NCBI GenBank assembly: GCA_964600225.1
Contig: CAZRIT010000004.1
Span: forward strand, 1-64,000
Source of the DNA: CAZRIT01 sp964600225
GTDB taxonomy: Bacteria > Bacillota > Clostridia > Christensenellales > CAG-138
Direction: 5' to 3'
Length of the DNA stretch: 64,000 bases
A model generated the notes under the pieces. That model searched no databases. It saw only the letters and a program-made list of their open reading frames with translations, and had not been told where the DNA came from. Below, in pieces: positions 1-8,771 of this stretch (within the stretch, counting starts at the first letter, position 1; the number at the start of each line of letters is the position of its first letter). The translations under genes and the position numbers were made by a program.

Positions 1-93
1 TATTCCATCGAGCAGAAGCTGATATCGAGAACCTTTCAAAAAAACGAGATATTCGCGGACGTGACGGAATCATCGAGCCGATTCGGGCTGTAA
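1..93 (+). CDS. C-terminal fragment of an unidentified protein
   Basis: Frame 1 is open from the window edge for 30 codons and ends at TAA 91-93, 24 nt before the ATG of the next gene, whose ribosome binding site lies between them. The visible tail ends in ESSSRFGL. It is too short to assign to a family. The tight spacing suggests that it belongs to the same operon as the RraA-like and amidohydrolase genes that follow. Confidence 0.45.
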   Translation, partial: YSIEQKLISRTFQKNEIFADVTESSSRFGL

Positions 94-117
94 TGAATGA
101 GACAGGAGGGCCTTACG

Positions 118-810
118 ATGGAAAAGGTGAAGGTCGGGTGCAGGATTTACAGGAATATCACGCGTGCGCCGAAAGAAATGGTGGAGCGTTTTCGGGATAT
201 TCCCACCAGCAATATCGGAGATGTGATGAACCGCCTGTACTGCATGTACGGGATAGCGTCCATGAACAACAAAAGAATGGCAGGGACCGCTTTTACAATC
301 AAAGCGCCCATGGGCGATAACCTGATGGTCGGCCGCGCTTTGGAGATGGCGCAACCGGGCGATGTGCTTGTGATCGATTCGGGCGGCACGCTGAACCGCA
401 GCACCATGGGTGAGATGATGTTTACCTATGCCCAGGCTCGCGGGCTGGCGGGGATTGTGGTCGATGGCGCCATCCGCGATATCGACAGCATGCGCACGCT
501 GGATATCCCGATCTTTGCAAGAGGCGTGACGCCGCAGGGCCCGTACAAAAAGGGGCCCGGGGAAATCAACGTACCCATTGCATGCGGCGGGCAGGCGGTG
601 ATGCCGGGGGATATCATCATAGGCGATTCGGACGGAATTGTGGTCATTCACAAGGAAGACGCGCAGTATGTGGTGGAAGATGTGATAAAAAAAGTGAAAT
701 TTGAAGCAGAAACCCTGGAAAGGTACCACGCGGGCAACCTGGGCCGCGAGGCGTACAGGGCAACCTATGAAGACCTTTTGCAAAAGATCGGCGTTACATA
801 TTTGGATTGA
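118..810 (+). CDS. RraA-like protein (HMG/CHA aldolase family)
   Basis: A 230-residue protein of the RraA/4-hydroxy-4-methyl-2-oxoglutarate aldolase fold. Visible family blocks are GDVLVID near residue 81, GEMM near 98, VVDGAIRD with Arg120-Asp121 (the conserved metal/substrate-site Arg-Asp), PGEINVP and VMPGDIIIGDSDGIVVI. Members of this family either cleave 2-oxo-acid aldols with a divalent metal or bind RNase E. In a Firmicute next to an amidohydrolase, a catabolic lyase or decarboxylase role is more likely. I start at ATG 118 because AGGAGG at 104-109 sits 8 nt upstream; an in-frame start at 97 lies before that site. The substrate is unknown. Confidence 0.85.
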   Translation: MEKVKVGCRIYRNITRAPKEMVERFRDIPTSNIGDVMNRLYCMYGIASMNNKRMAGTAFTIKAPMGDNLMVGRALEMAQPGDVLVIDSGGTLNRSTMGEMMFTYAQARGLAGIVVDGAIRDIDSMRTLDIPIFARGVTPQGPYKKGPGEINVPIACGGQAVMPGDIIIGDSDGIVVIHKEDAQYVVEDVIKKVKFEAETLERYHAGNLGREAYRATYEDLLQKIGVTYLD

Positions 811-896
811 TAAGGATTTGAGAAACCCATGCATGTAAAACCGCGGGCGTTTGGCGCACGCCCAAGCAATACTATTTGGAAAGGAATCGTATAAAA

Positions 897-1751
897 ATGA
901 TCATTGACACGCATCCTCATGTAATCTCTGACAACATAGAGAAATATCCCATCAACCCGCTGGGCGGCAAACGCTCCAAGTGGTCGGAAAAGCGCGGCTC
1001 CAATACCGTTGAGAGCCTGATTGACAACATGAAGGCCGCAGGCGTGGATAAAGCGATTCTGGTGCATTCGTCCACGACCTACGGATATGACTGTAGTTAC
1101 GTTGCCGACTGCGTTGCAAAATATCCCGGTTTGCTGTGGGGCGTTGGAAGCATCGATTTTCTGGCGGAGGATTCGGTGGAAAAGCTCAAGTACTGGGCCT
1201 ATGAACGCAATCTGTGCGCAATCCGCTTTTTCACGCACGGCTCCACGCAGGAGAAACAGGTGGAATTTGACGATCCCAAGTCCTTCCCGGCATGGGCGTG
1301 GTGCGAGAAGAACAGGTTCCCCGTGATCATGCAGTGCAGAAGCGATGGCTTTGGCATGCTGCACAATGTTTTGAACAGGTATCCGAATCTGCTGATGGCG
1401 CTTGACCATGCAGGGCTTCCCTTTGGCAATCTCGAGGATGGCGCGCCGTATAAAGAGCTTGGCCCCGTGGTGGAATTTGCCAAGTATCCCGGCATGCACT
1501 TGAAGGTAACGTCGAACCTGTTGAAAAAGTATGCCACTGCGGGCAAGTCGACGCCGCAGGATTTTATGCGTGCAGTGATCGACGGCTACGGCGCGGACAG
1601 GATTATGTGGGGCTCCAATTTTCCTTCCTTTGGCGAGAATTTGAAGGAATGCGTGGATGTCATACTGGACGCATGCGTCAAACTCAGTGAAACGGAACGC
1701 ACGGCTTGCCTAAGCGAAAACGCGAAACGCTTCTTTTCCATTACCGAATAA
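897..1751 (+). CDS. Amidohydrolase-family TIM-barrel hydrolase (COG2159-like)
   Basis: A 284-residue protein of the Amidohydro_2 / ACMSD-like group. It begins MIIDTHPHV, placing the metal-binding HxH at His6/His8, and carries LDHAG with His171 and a C-terminal GSNFPSFGE block. Family members usually have GSD in that last motif; here the position is Asn241, which may alter metal use. These enzymes hydrolyse or decarboxylate small cyclic or carboxylated compounds. ATG 897 is chosen over an in-frame ATG at 876 because GGAAAGGA at 879-886 precedes it. It lies 86 bp after the RraA-like gene in the same direction, so a shared degradation pathway is likely, but the substrate cannot be read from sequence. 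Confidence 0.85.
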   Translation: MIIDTHPHVISDNIEKYPINPLGGKRSKWSEKRGSNTVESLIDNMKAAGVDKAILVHSSTTYGYDCSYVADCVAKYPGLLWGVGSIDFLAEDSVEKLKYWAYERNLCAIRFFTHGSTQEKQVEFDDPKSFPAWAWCEKNRFPVIMQCRSDGFGMLHNVLNRYPNLLMALDHAGLPFGNLEDGAPYKELGPVVEFAKYPGMHLKVTSNLLKKYATAGKSTPQDFMRAVIDGYGADRIMWGSNFPSFGENLKECVDVILDACVKLSETERTACLSENAKRFFSITE

Positions 1752-1769
1752 TATAACGGGATAAACGCA

Positions 1770-1802
1770 GCACGCCTGCCGTCGTTTCGATGGCAGGCGT
1801 GC
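1770..1802. terminator. Hairpin between convergent genes, possible terminator
   Basis: A perfect 11-bp stem (1770-1780 with 1792-1802) and 11-nt loop lie 18 nt after the amidohydrolase stop and about 75 nt beyond the mrp stop on the other strand. There is no clean T-tract on either side, so termination is inferred mainly from position. Confidence 0.5.
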
Positions 1803-1875
1803 TGTTCAAGATGCGGAGGAGCGAAGCCCTCACATTTCATATTACGGAACGAAACGACGCAGCATCCTTTGCTTT

Positions 1876-2712
1876 TTACCCGATCAGCGCGCCGAGCACA
1901 TCGCCGATGTTGCCTAGCATTGCCGTATCGAGCCGTTCCACCTCGCCCGCGTCGGCTGCCTTGGCAATTTCGGGGTCGATGGGCAGCTTGCAGACGGTTT
2001 GGATGCCGTGGCGCGCGGCGATTTCCTCGATGTGGCTTTCGCCGAAGATGCTGTGGCGCTTGCCGCAATCGGGGCAGGCAAAGTAGCTCATGTTCTCCAC
2101 AAGGCCCAGCACGGGGATGTGCATCATGGCGGCCATATTGACGGCCTTTTCTACGATCATGCCCACCAGCTCCTGCGGGGAGGCGACCACGATGACGCCG
2201 TCAACGGGCAGGGATTGAAACACCGTCAGCGGCACGTCGCCCGTGCCCGGCGGCATGTCCACAAACAGAAAATCGACGTCGCCCCACAGCACATCCGTCC
2301 AGAATTGCTTCACGACCCCCGCAATTACGGGTCCGCGCCATACGACGGGATCGGTGGTGTTTTCCAGCAGCAGGTTGAGGGACATGATTTCGATGCCATT
2401 TTTGGTGACCATGGGCAACAGCCCCTGCTCGTTGCCGACAGCGTGCCCATGCACACCGAATGCCTGCGGGATGGACGGCCCCGTGACGTCCGCGTCCATG
2501 ACGCCCGTTTGGTAGCCGCGCTGCTGCATCATCACAGCCAATAGCGATGCGACCATGCTTTTGCCCACGCCGCCTTTGCCGCTGATGACGCCGACGACCT
2601 TTTTGATGTGCGTCAGCTCATGGGGCTTTTCCAAAAAATCCTTTGGGTTTTGTTGCCGATCGCTGCAGCTTTCGCCGCAGGAGGAACAGTCGTGCGTACA
2701 GTTTTCACTCAT
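1876..2712 (-). CDS. mrp: Mrp/NBP35-type P-loop ATPase, Fe-S cluster carrier
   Basis: A 278-residue ApbC/Nbp35-family protein that binds and transfers [4Fe-4S] clusters to apo-proteins in the cytosol. The deviant Walker A SGKGGVGKS is at residues 44-52, and a CPDC pair (Cys213/Cys216) forms the bridging cluster site. An additional N-terminal cluster of four cysteines (Cys5, 9, 12, 16) resembles eukaryotic Nbp35 and many clostridial Mrp proteins. ATG 2712 follows AAGGAAGT in the minus-strand leader. The gene is monocistronic and divergent from ylxM, with its own promoter at 2751-2779. Confidence 0.93.
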   Translation of the reverse strand: MSENCTHDCSSCGESCSDRQQNPKDFLEKPHELTHIKKVVGVISGKGGVGKSMVASLLAVMMQQRGYQTGVMDADVTGPSIPQAFGVHGHAVGNEQGLLPMVTKNGIEIMSLNLLLENTTDPVVWRGPVIAGVVKQFWTDVLWGDVDFLFVDMPPGTGDVPLTVFQSLPVDGVIVVASPQELVGMIVEKAVNMAAMMHIPVLGLVENMSYFACPDCGKRHSIFGESHIEEIAARHGIQTVCKLPIDPEIAKAADAGEVERLDTAMLGNIGDVLGALIG

Positions 2713-2750
2713 GTGAATCTTGTTACTTCCTTTCAGCTATCTTGTTGATG

Positions 2751-2779
2751 AGTATACCGCAAACCTCGCTTTTTTACAA
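2751..2779 (-). promoter_or_regulatory. Sigma-A promoter of mrp
   Basis: On the minus strand, TTGTAA (complement of 2774-2779) and TATACT (complement of 2751-2756) are separated by 17 bp, about 40 nt upstream of the mrp start. It is back to back with the ylxM promoter. Confidence 0.65.
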
Positions 2780-2793
2780 TCGCACGAAAACGC

Positions 2794-2821
2794 TTGACAA
2801 AAATCGGGCATGCCGTATAAT
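2794..2821 (+). promoter_or_regulatory. Sigma-A promoter of the ylxM-ffh operon
   Basis: Consensus TTGACA (2794-2799) and consensus TATAAT (2816-2821) with a 16-bp spacer, 43 nt upstream of ylxM. This is one of the best promoter matches in the window, as expected for SRP and ribosomal-protein genes. Confidence 0.85.
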
Positions 2822-2864
2822 GGACAGGGTGTAAAGCGAAAAACCTTTACAGAAAGCGTGCGGC

Positions 2865-3186
2865 ATGGACAGATTGGTGACTCTCGGGCAACTTTTGGAT
2901 TGGTATGGCGCGTTTTTAACCCCGCGTCGGCGCTCGCTGGCTACGCAGTATGCCTGCGAGGACTGCTCGCTTTCCGAGATTGCGGAACGGGAGCACATCA
3001 GCCGTCAGGCGGTGCGGGATGCTATCGCGCGCGCCGAGCGTGAGCTGACGGATATGGAGGCGCGATTGCGGCTGATCGAGCGCGTACAGAAAACCCGCGC
3101 GCTGACCGCGGCGCTTTCCGACATGACCGACGATCCCGCAATGCGGGCAAAGCTGGCTGCACTGACCGATATTTGGGAGGACGACG

Positions 3187-3197
<11 letters not shown>
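2865..3197 (+). CDS. ylxM: YlxM/p13-type helix-turn-helix protein
   Basis: A 110-residue protein of the YlxM family (UPF0122), with a sigma-70 region-4-like helix-turn-helix in the block SLSEIAEREHISRQAVRDAI (about residues 36-55). YlxM homologues bind SRP components in streptococci and are almost always encoded beside ffh. Here the gene overlaps the ffh start by 11 nt, so translation is coupled. It is the first gene after the strong promoter at 2794-2821. Start codon ATG 2865 has only a weak AGAAAG site before it. A modulator of SRP function is the likely role. Confidence 0.9.
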
Positions 3198-4530
<1,333 letters not shown>

Positions 4531-4616
4531 AAACACGCGGCACGGACGGACAACGATTCTTTGCTTCTTTTCTTTTTGAAGAAAAAGATGAAAAATACAT
4601 TGGAGGAACAGATACA

Positions 4617-4859
4617 ATGCTTAAAATCAGGCTGCGCCGCATGGGCGCAAAGAAGGCTCCCTACTACCGCATCGTGGTTGCGGATTCCCGCGCGCCCCGC
4701 AACGGCGCATTTGTCGAAGAAATCGGCTACTACAACCCCCTAAAGGAACCCGTGGAGCTCAACGTGAACAACGAAAAGGCCGCCAACTGGATGAAAAACG
4801 GCGCGCAGCCGACCGAAACCGTGCGCGCCCTGCTCAAAAAGAGCGGCGCGATCGAATAA
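4617..4859 (+). CDS. rpsP: 30S ribosomal protein bS16
   Basis: An 80-residue protein beginning MLKIRLRRMGAKKAPYYRIV, the classic bS16 N-terminus. It is slightly shorter than the approximately 90-residue Bacillus form. A good site, TGGAGGA at 4601-4607, lies 9 nt before ATG 4617. It follows ffh by 86 nt without a convincing terminator and is followed within 18 nt by khpA, so it is part of the ffh to trmD operon. bS16 stabilises the 16S 5' and central domains during 30S assembly. Confidence 0.96.
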   Translation: MLKIRLRRMGAKKAPYYRIVVADSRAPRNGAFVEEIGYYNPLKEPVELNVNNEKAANWMKNGAQPTETVRALLKKSGAIE

Positions 4860-4877
4860 GGCGGAAGGATCGATACG

Positions 4878-5111
4878 ATGGAAGAATTGGTTCGCTTTAT
4901 CGCCAAAAGCCTCGTGGACGATCCCGAAGCGGTTGTGGTCACCTCGCATGCCGACGGTGACGAAACGGTGATTGAGCTGTCCGTGGCGCAGGGCGACATG
5001 GGCAAGGTCATCGGGCGGCAGGGGCGCATTGCCAAGGCGATCCGCACGGTCGTCAAGGCGGCAAGCGTCAAACAGGATACCAAGTACATGGTCGAAATCG
5101 TTGAAAAATAA
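4878..5111 (+). CDS. khpA: KH-domain RNA-binding protein KhpA (YlqC)
   Basis: A 77-residue single KH domain protein with the nucleic-acid-binding GRQG loop at residues 46-49 inside GKVIGRQGRIAKAI. In Firmicutes KhpA pairs with KhpB/Jag and binds many RNAs, affecting cell elongation and division. The position between rpsP and rimM is canonical. The site GGAAGGATCG just upstream sets ATG 4878. The stop codon lies within the first codons of rimM. Confidence 0.93.
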   Translation: MEELVRFIAKSLVDDPEAVVVTSHADGDETVIELSVAQGDMGKVIGRQGRIAKAIRTVVKAASVKQDTKYMVEIVEK

Positions 5112-5619
5112 TTACCTGCGCGTGGGACAAATCGTGCGCGCGCACGGCGTACGCGGCGACGTCAAGGTGCTGCCGCTGACGGACGATACCGAGCGCTTCC
5201 GCCTGCTGACGGAAGCGTTCGTTGAACGCCGCGGGCAGTACGAGCCTGTCCGAGTGGAACGTGTGCGCCTGCAGCCCGATGCGGCGTTGATGCACATCGT
5301 GGGCGTGGATACCCCCGAGCAGACGGAAAAGCTCAAAAACGCGTTCCTGTGCGTGGATCGGCAAAACGCCGTCAAGCTGCCTGAGGGGACGTATTTTGTG
5401 GCGGATCTGGTCGGCTGCGAAACGTCCGATACCCTGGGCAACCGCTTTGGCCGCGTAACCGACGTGCTGGAGACGGGCGCAAACGACGTGTACGAGATCG
5501 AGCACGGCAAGCTCATGGTGCCCGCGCTCAAGCGCGTGCTGCACGAGGTGGATACCGAGAACGGGCGCATCGTGTTCGAGCACGAGGTGCTAAAGGAGGT
5601 CGGGCTGTTTGCGGATTGA
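5101..5619 (+). CDS. rimM: Ribosome maturation factor RimM
   Basis: A 172-residue 16S rRNA processing factor that binds uS19 and helps 30S head assembly. The N-terminal RimM fold (YLRVGQIVRAHGVRGDVKVL) and C-terminal PRC-barrel (YEIEHGKLMVPALKRVL) are both visible. No in-frame ATG fits. The proposed start is TTG 5101, overlapping the end of khpA by 11 nt, which gives a family-like length; the true start could be a few codons away. Its 3' end overlaps trmD by 11 nt, consistent with translational coupling. Confidence 0.92.
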   Translation: MKNNYLRVGQIVRAHGVRGDVKVLPLTDDTERFRLLTEAFVERRGQYEPVRVERVRLQPDAALMHIVGVDTPEQTEKLKNAFLCVDRQNAVKLPEGTYFVADLVGCETSDTLGNRFGRVTDVLETGANDVYEIEHGKLMVPALKRVLHEVDTENGRIVFEHEVLKEVGLFAD

Positions 5620-6289
5620 TATCCTAACGCTGTTTCCGCAGATGTTTGCGGGCGTGTTTTCCGAAAGCATGCTGGGTCGCGCGCAGGCAAACGGCATCCT
5701 CGATATCCGTCTGCACAACATCCGCGATTATACCGATAACAAGCACCGTAAGACCGACGACTATCCGTTCGGCGGCGGCGCGGGCATGGTCATGATGGCG
5801 CAGCCCATCTACGACTGCGTGGACGCGGTGCTCGACGGCGCGGCGGTAAAGCGGATCCTGCTCACCCCGCGCGGAAGGCTGCTGACGCCCGCGGTGGCAA
5901 AGGAACTGGCAAACGAGGAGCGCATATTGCTGCTGTGCGGCCACTATGAGGGCGTGGATGAACGCGTCATGGCCATCATGGACGATGAAATCAGCATCGG
6001 CGACTATGTGCTGACCGGGGGCGAACTGCCCGCCATGGTGCTGGTGGACGCGCTCAGCCGCTTCATTCCCGGCGTACTGGGCTGTGAGGAAAGCGCGGAG
6101 GAGGAATCGTTCTCCGAGGGCTTGCTGGAATACCCGCAGTATACGCGGCCCGCGGAGTTTCGCGGCATGGCCGTGCCCGAAATATTGCTCAACGGCCACC
6201 ATGCCAACATCGCCAAGTGGCGGCGTGAGCAGGCGCTGATCAAAACCGCGGAGCAGCGCCCCGATCTATTGGAGAAAAAGCGCGGCTAG
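5609..6289 (+). CDS. trmD: tRNA (guanine37-N1)-methyltransferase TrmD
   Basis: A 226-residue SPOUT methyltransferase making m1G37, which prevents +1 frameshifting. Signature blocks are HRKTDDYPFGGGAGMVM, GHYEGVDERV and DEISIGDYVLTGGELPAM, which form the trefoil-knot SAM site. The start is TTG 5609, supported by AAAGGAGGT at 5592-5600 with 8-nt spacing, inside the end of rimM. It is the last gene before the rplS promoter. Confidence 0.96.
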   Translation: MRIDILTLFPQMFAGVFSESMLGRAQANGILDIRLHNIRDYTDNKHRKTDDYPFGGGAGMVMMAQPIYDCVDAVLDGAAVKRILLTPRGRLLTPAVAKELANEERILLLCGHYEGVDERVMAIMDDEISIGDYVLTGGELPAMVLVDALSRFIPGVLGCEESAEEESFSEGLLEYPQYTRPAEFRGMAVPEILLNGHHANIAKWRREQALIKTAEQRPDLLEKKRG

Positions 6290-6305
6290 ACAGCCTAAAA
6301 TCAGC

Positions 6306-6334
6306 TTGCAATCGGGCAAACGCTGTGTTATAAT
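6306..6334 (+). promoter_or_regulatory. Promoter of rplS
   Basis: TTGCAA (6306-6311), 17-bp spacer, consensus TATAAT (6329-6334). This leaves a leader of about 70 nt before the rplS start, long enough for a ribosomal-protein leader structure, although I could not recognise one with confidence. Confidence 0.75.
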
Positions 6335-6410
6335 CGCGTTCGTGACATAACGGGCGGTCCTCTGTTCGGCATCGGATATGAACGCTTGGCAACGAAAGGA
6401 GAATATTCAA

Positions 6411-6767
6411 ATGTCGGACATCATTCGTGAACTGGAAAAAGAGCAGGTGCGTACGGACCTGCCCGCACTGGAAGTGGGCGACCTCGTACGCGTCTATGTA
6501 AAGGTCATCGAGGGCAACCGCGAGCGGTTGCAGAACTTTGAAGGCATCGTCATCAAGATTCAGGGCGGCGGCGTGCGCAAATCCTTCACCGTGCGCAGAA
6601 TCTCCTATGGCGTAGGCGTGGAAAGAACCTTCCCGTACAACAGCCCCCGCATCGGCCGCATCGAGGTCGTGCGCCACGGCGTTGTGCGCCGCGCAAAGCT
6701 GTTCTACCTGCGCGAGCGTTCGGGCAAAGCGGCCAAGATCCGCGAGCGCATCGACGAGAAAAAGTAA
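6411..6767 (+). CDS. rplS: 50S ribosomal protein bL19
   Basis: A 118-residue bL19, located at the 30S-50S interface. The blocks GDLVRVYVKVIEGNRERLQNFEG (as GDLVRVYVKV then ERLQNFEG) and RRAKLFYLRERSGKAAKI are typical. ATG 6411 has AAAGGAGA at 6396-6403; an in-frame ATG at 6378 precedes that site and is not used. The gene has its own promoter and ends in a strong terminator, so it can be expressed separately from trmD. Confidence 0.96.
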   Translation: MSDIIRELEKEQVRTDLPALEVGDLVRVYVKVIEGNRERLQNFEGIVIKIQGGGVRKSFTVRRISYGVGVERTFPYNSPRIGRIEVVRHGVVRRAKLFYLRERSGKAAKIRERIDEKK

Positions 6768-6784
6768 CCATCGACCAAGTTTGT

Positions 6785-6825
6785 CAAAAAGCCTCCGAAA
6801 GCCGATCGGCTCGGGGGCTTTTTTA
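6785..6825 (+). terminator. Intrinsic terminator of rplS
   Basis: AGCCTCCGA (6790-6798) pairs with TCGGGGGCT (6811-6819) with one wobble, flanked by A5 and followed by a run of six Ts. It closes the rplS transcript 20 nt after the stop. Confidence 0.85.
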
Positions 6826-6839
6826 ACTCCCGACGGGTG

Positions 6840-6848
6840 TGGTATAGT
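6840..6848 (+). promoter_or_regulatory. Extended -10 promoter directly before rbgA
   Basis: TGG followed by TATAGT (6843-6848) is an extended -10 element with no good -35 box. Transcription would start at about 6855, which is the A of an in-frame ATG for rbgA. There is no Shine-Dalgarno sequence before that ATG. Confidence 0.55.
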
Positions 6849-6854
6849 ATATAT

Positions 6855-7739
6855 ATGGAACAAAAAGATACAATGCTGATTCAATGGTATCCCGGCCACA
6901 TGGCCAAGGCGCGCAGGATGCTGATAGAGAACCTCAAGCTCATCGACGCGGTCGTGGAGCTGGTCGATGCGCGTGCGCCCGTGGCCACCAGAAACCCCGA
7001 TTTTGACGATCTGTTTCAAAACAAGACCCGCGTGGTGCTGCTCAACAAGAGCGATCTGGCCGATCGGGAGGCGACAAAGCTGTGGATTCGGCACTTCACC
7101 GCGCTTGGCATATCCGCGGGCGCCATCGTATCCACGGGCGACGGAGCCAAAAAGACGGCGATTTCACTCATCGACCGCGCCGTGCACACGCGTGTGGAGG
7201 CATGGAAGGCCAAGGGCGCCAACAAGGTGGTGCGCATCATGGTGGTGGGCATTCCCAACGTCGGCAAGTCCACCTTCATCAACCGTCTGGCGGGCGCCAG
7301 ATTTGCCAATGTGGGCGACAAGCCGGGCGTGACCAAGGGCAAGCAATGGGTGCGCATCACGCCGTATCTGGAACTGATGGATACGCCCGGGCTGCTGTGG
7401 CCCAAGCTGGCCGACCCGAAAAAGGCGCTGGAGCTTGCGTATATCGGCTCCGTCAAGGACGACGTAATGGATACCGAGCGGCTGGCGGCAAACTTGCTGG
7501 CCGAGCTGATTGTGCGGTGTCCCGCGGCGCTGCAGGCGCGCTACAAAAAGCTCGCGCCCGATACCGCGCCTGCCGAGCTGCTCGAGGCCGTGTGCCTGTC
7601 GCGCGGGTTTGTGCAAAAGGGCGGCGTATTGGACACGGAGCGCGCGGCAAGGATTGTGCTGGATGAATTCCGCGCGGGCAAGATTGCCTGTGTCACGTTT
7701 GAACGCCCCACGGAGGCCAACGATGGCAAGGATACCTGA
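6855..7739 (+). CDS. rbgA: Ribosome biogenesis GTPase RbgA (YlqF)
   Basis: A 294-residue circularly permuted GTPase needed for late 50S assembly (recruitment of uL16, bL27 and bL36). G4 NKSD comes first, followed by G1 GIPNVGKST and G3 DTPG; the C-terminal ANTAR-like RNA-binding region follows. The family N-terminus IQWYPGHMAKARR is present. Two starts are possible: ATG 6855, exactly 6 nt after the -10 box (leaderless), or ATG 6873, which matches the usual N-terminus and has a weak GGAA. The gene overlaps rnhB by 17 nt. Confidence 0.95.
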   Translation: MEQKDTMLIQWYPGHMAKARRMLIENLKLIDAVVELVDARAPVATRNPDFDDLFQNKTRVVLLNKSDLADREATKLWIRHFTALGISAGAIVSTGDGAKKTAISLIDRAVHTRVEAWKAKGANKVVRIMVVGIPNVGKSTFINRLAGARFANVGDKPGVTKGKQWVRITPYLELMDTPGLLWPKLADPKKALELAYIGSVKDDVMDTERLAANLLAELIVRCPAALQARYKKLAPDTAPAELLEAVCLSRGFVQKGGVLDTERAARIVLDEFRAGKIACVTFERPTEANDGKDT

Positions 7740-8349
7740 GCAGGAACGGCTTATGCGGCTTACCGAGCCCGACCGCGCCTATTGGGAGCAGGCGGGGTGC
7801 CTGCTTGCGGGCATGGACGAGGTCGGCCGCGGGCCGCTGGCAGGGCCTGTTACGGTGTGCTGCGCGGCGATGCCCGCCGAGCCGCTGATACCGTACGTCA
7901 ACGATTCCAAAAAGCTCTCGCCCGGGCGGCGTGAGCAGCTGTATCAAGAACTGACGAAGACGGCGCAGGCTTACAGCGTTGCGTGGGTGTGGCCCGATGT
8001 GATTGACCGCGTCAACATCCTCAACGCCACCAAACAGGCGTTTGCGGAGGCATTCCGCCAAATCGGCGCGCCCGTGACGGATGTGCTCATCGACGCGCTG
8101 ACGGGGCTGGATATCCCCGCCAACCAACATGCCCTCATCCACGGCGACGCGCTGTCGTACTCGATTGCGTGCGCGTCGATCATTGCCAAGGTCGAGCGCG
8201 ACCGCTACATGGAGGCGCAGGATGCGCTGTATCCCGCGTACGGCTTTGCAAGGAACAAGGGCTACGGCACGGCGGAGCACATCGCAGCCCTCCGCGCGCA
8301 CGGCCCGTGCCCCATCCATCGAAAATCGTTTATAGGGCGTTTCGTATGA
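7723..8349 (+). CDS. rnhB: Ribonuclease HII
   Basis: A 208-residue type 2 RNase H that removes ribonucleotides and RNA primers from DNA. Active-site blocks are GMDEVGRGPLAGPV (first Asp and Glu), DSKKLS and the DAL and ACASIIAKVERD segments. ATG 7723 is preceded by GGAGG at 7712-7716 and lies inside the end of rbgA; a second ATG at 7753 is possible but less well supported. The stop overlaps the yraN start as ATGA. Confidence 0.95.
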   Translation: MARIPEQERLMRLTEPDRAYWEQAGCLLAGMDEVGRGPLAGPVTVCCAAMPAEPLIPYVNDSKKLSPGRREQLYQELTKTAQAYSVAWVWPDVIDRVNILNATKQAFAEAFRQIGAPVTDVLIDALTGLDIPANQHALIHGDALSYSIACASIIAKVERDRYMEAQDALYPAYGFARNKGYGTAEHIAALRAHGPCPIHRKSFIGRFV

Positions 8350-8690
8350 GCACGACCGATACGGGCAGGCGTGGGGAGCGCATGGCGCAGCGGTATTTGA
8401 AAGGTCTTGGCTATCGGCTGCTGCAAAGGAACTACCGCAGCGGGCACCATGAAATCGACCTGATCATGGCCGATGGCGACACGGTGGTGTTTGTGGAGGT
8501 CAAGGCCAGAAGCGGCACGGCCTTCGGCACGCCCGCCGAGCAGGTGACGCTGCGCAAACAGCGCTTTTTGCGGCTGGCGGCGGAGGCGTATTTGATGCAG
8601 GAGGGATTATCGAATATGCCTGCGCGTTTCGACGTGGCGGAGGTATACCTGGGGGAGAACCGCGTCAACCATATTGTGAACGCTTTCTAG
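8346..8690 (+). CDS. yraN: YraN/UPF0102 nuclease-fold protein
   Basis: A 114-residue UPF0102 protein with a restriction-endonuclease-like core: EIDLI followed by VFVEVKAR supplies the typical Glu-Asp...Glu-x-Lys acidic set. YraN is usually encoded between rnhB and comM/yifB; here the rnhB coupling (ATGA overlap) is kept, but comM is displaced 4.4 kb downstream by the glycosyltransferase insertion. The cellular role is unproven, probably DNA or RNA metabolism. Confidence 0.9.
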   Translation: MSTTDTGRRGERMAQRYLKGLGYRLLQRNYRSGHHEIDLIMADGDTVVFVEVKARSGTAFGTPAEQVTLRKQRFLRLAAEAYLMQEGLSNMPARFDVAEVYLGENRVNHIVNAF

Positions 8691-8771
8691 CGCGCGGCCT
8701 GGCAGCGGCGTTTGCCATATGCGCGCGCTTGTGCTATATTGTTGGCACCGAGGATGGAGAAAGGAAGAACC

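Noticed and set aside
4565..4595. Hairpin between ffh and rpsP as a terminator
   Set aside because: The stem is a weak A/T pairing (CTTTTT with AAAAAG), has no following T-tract and lies within a conserved operon.
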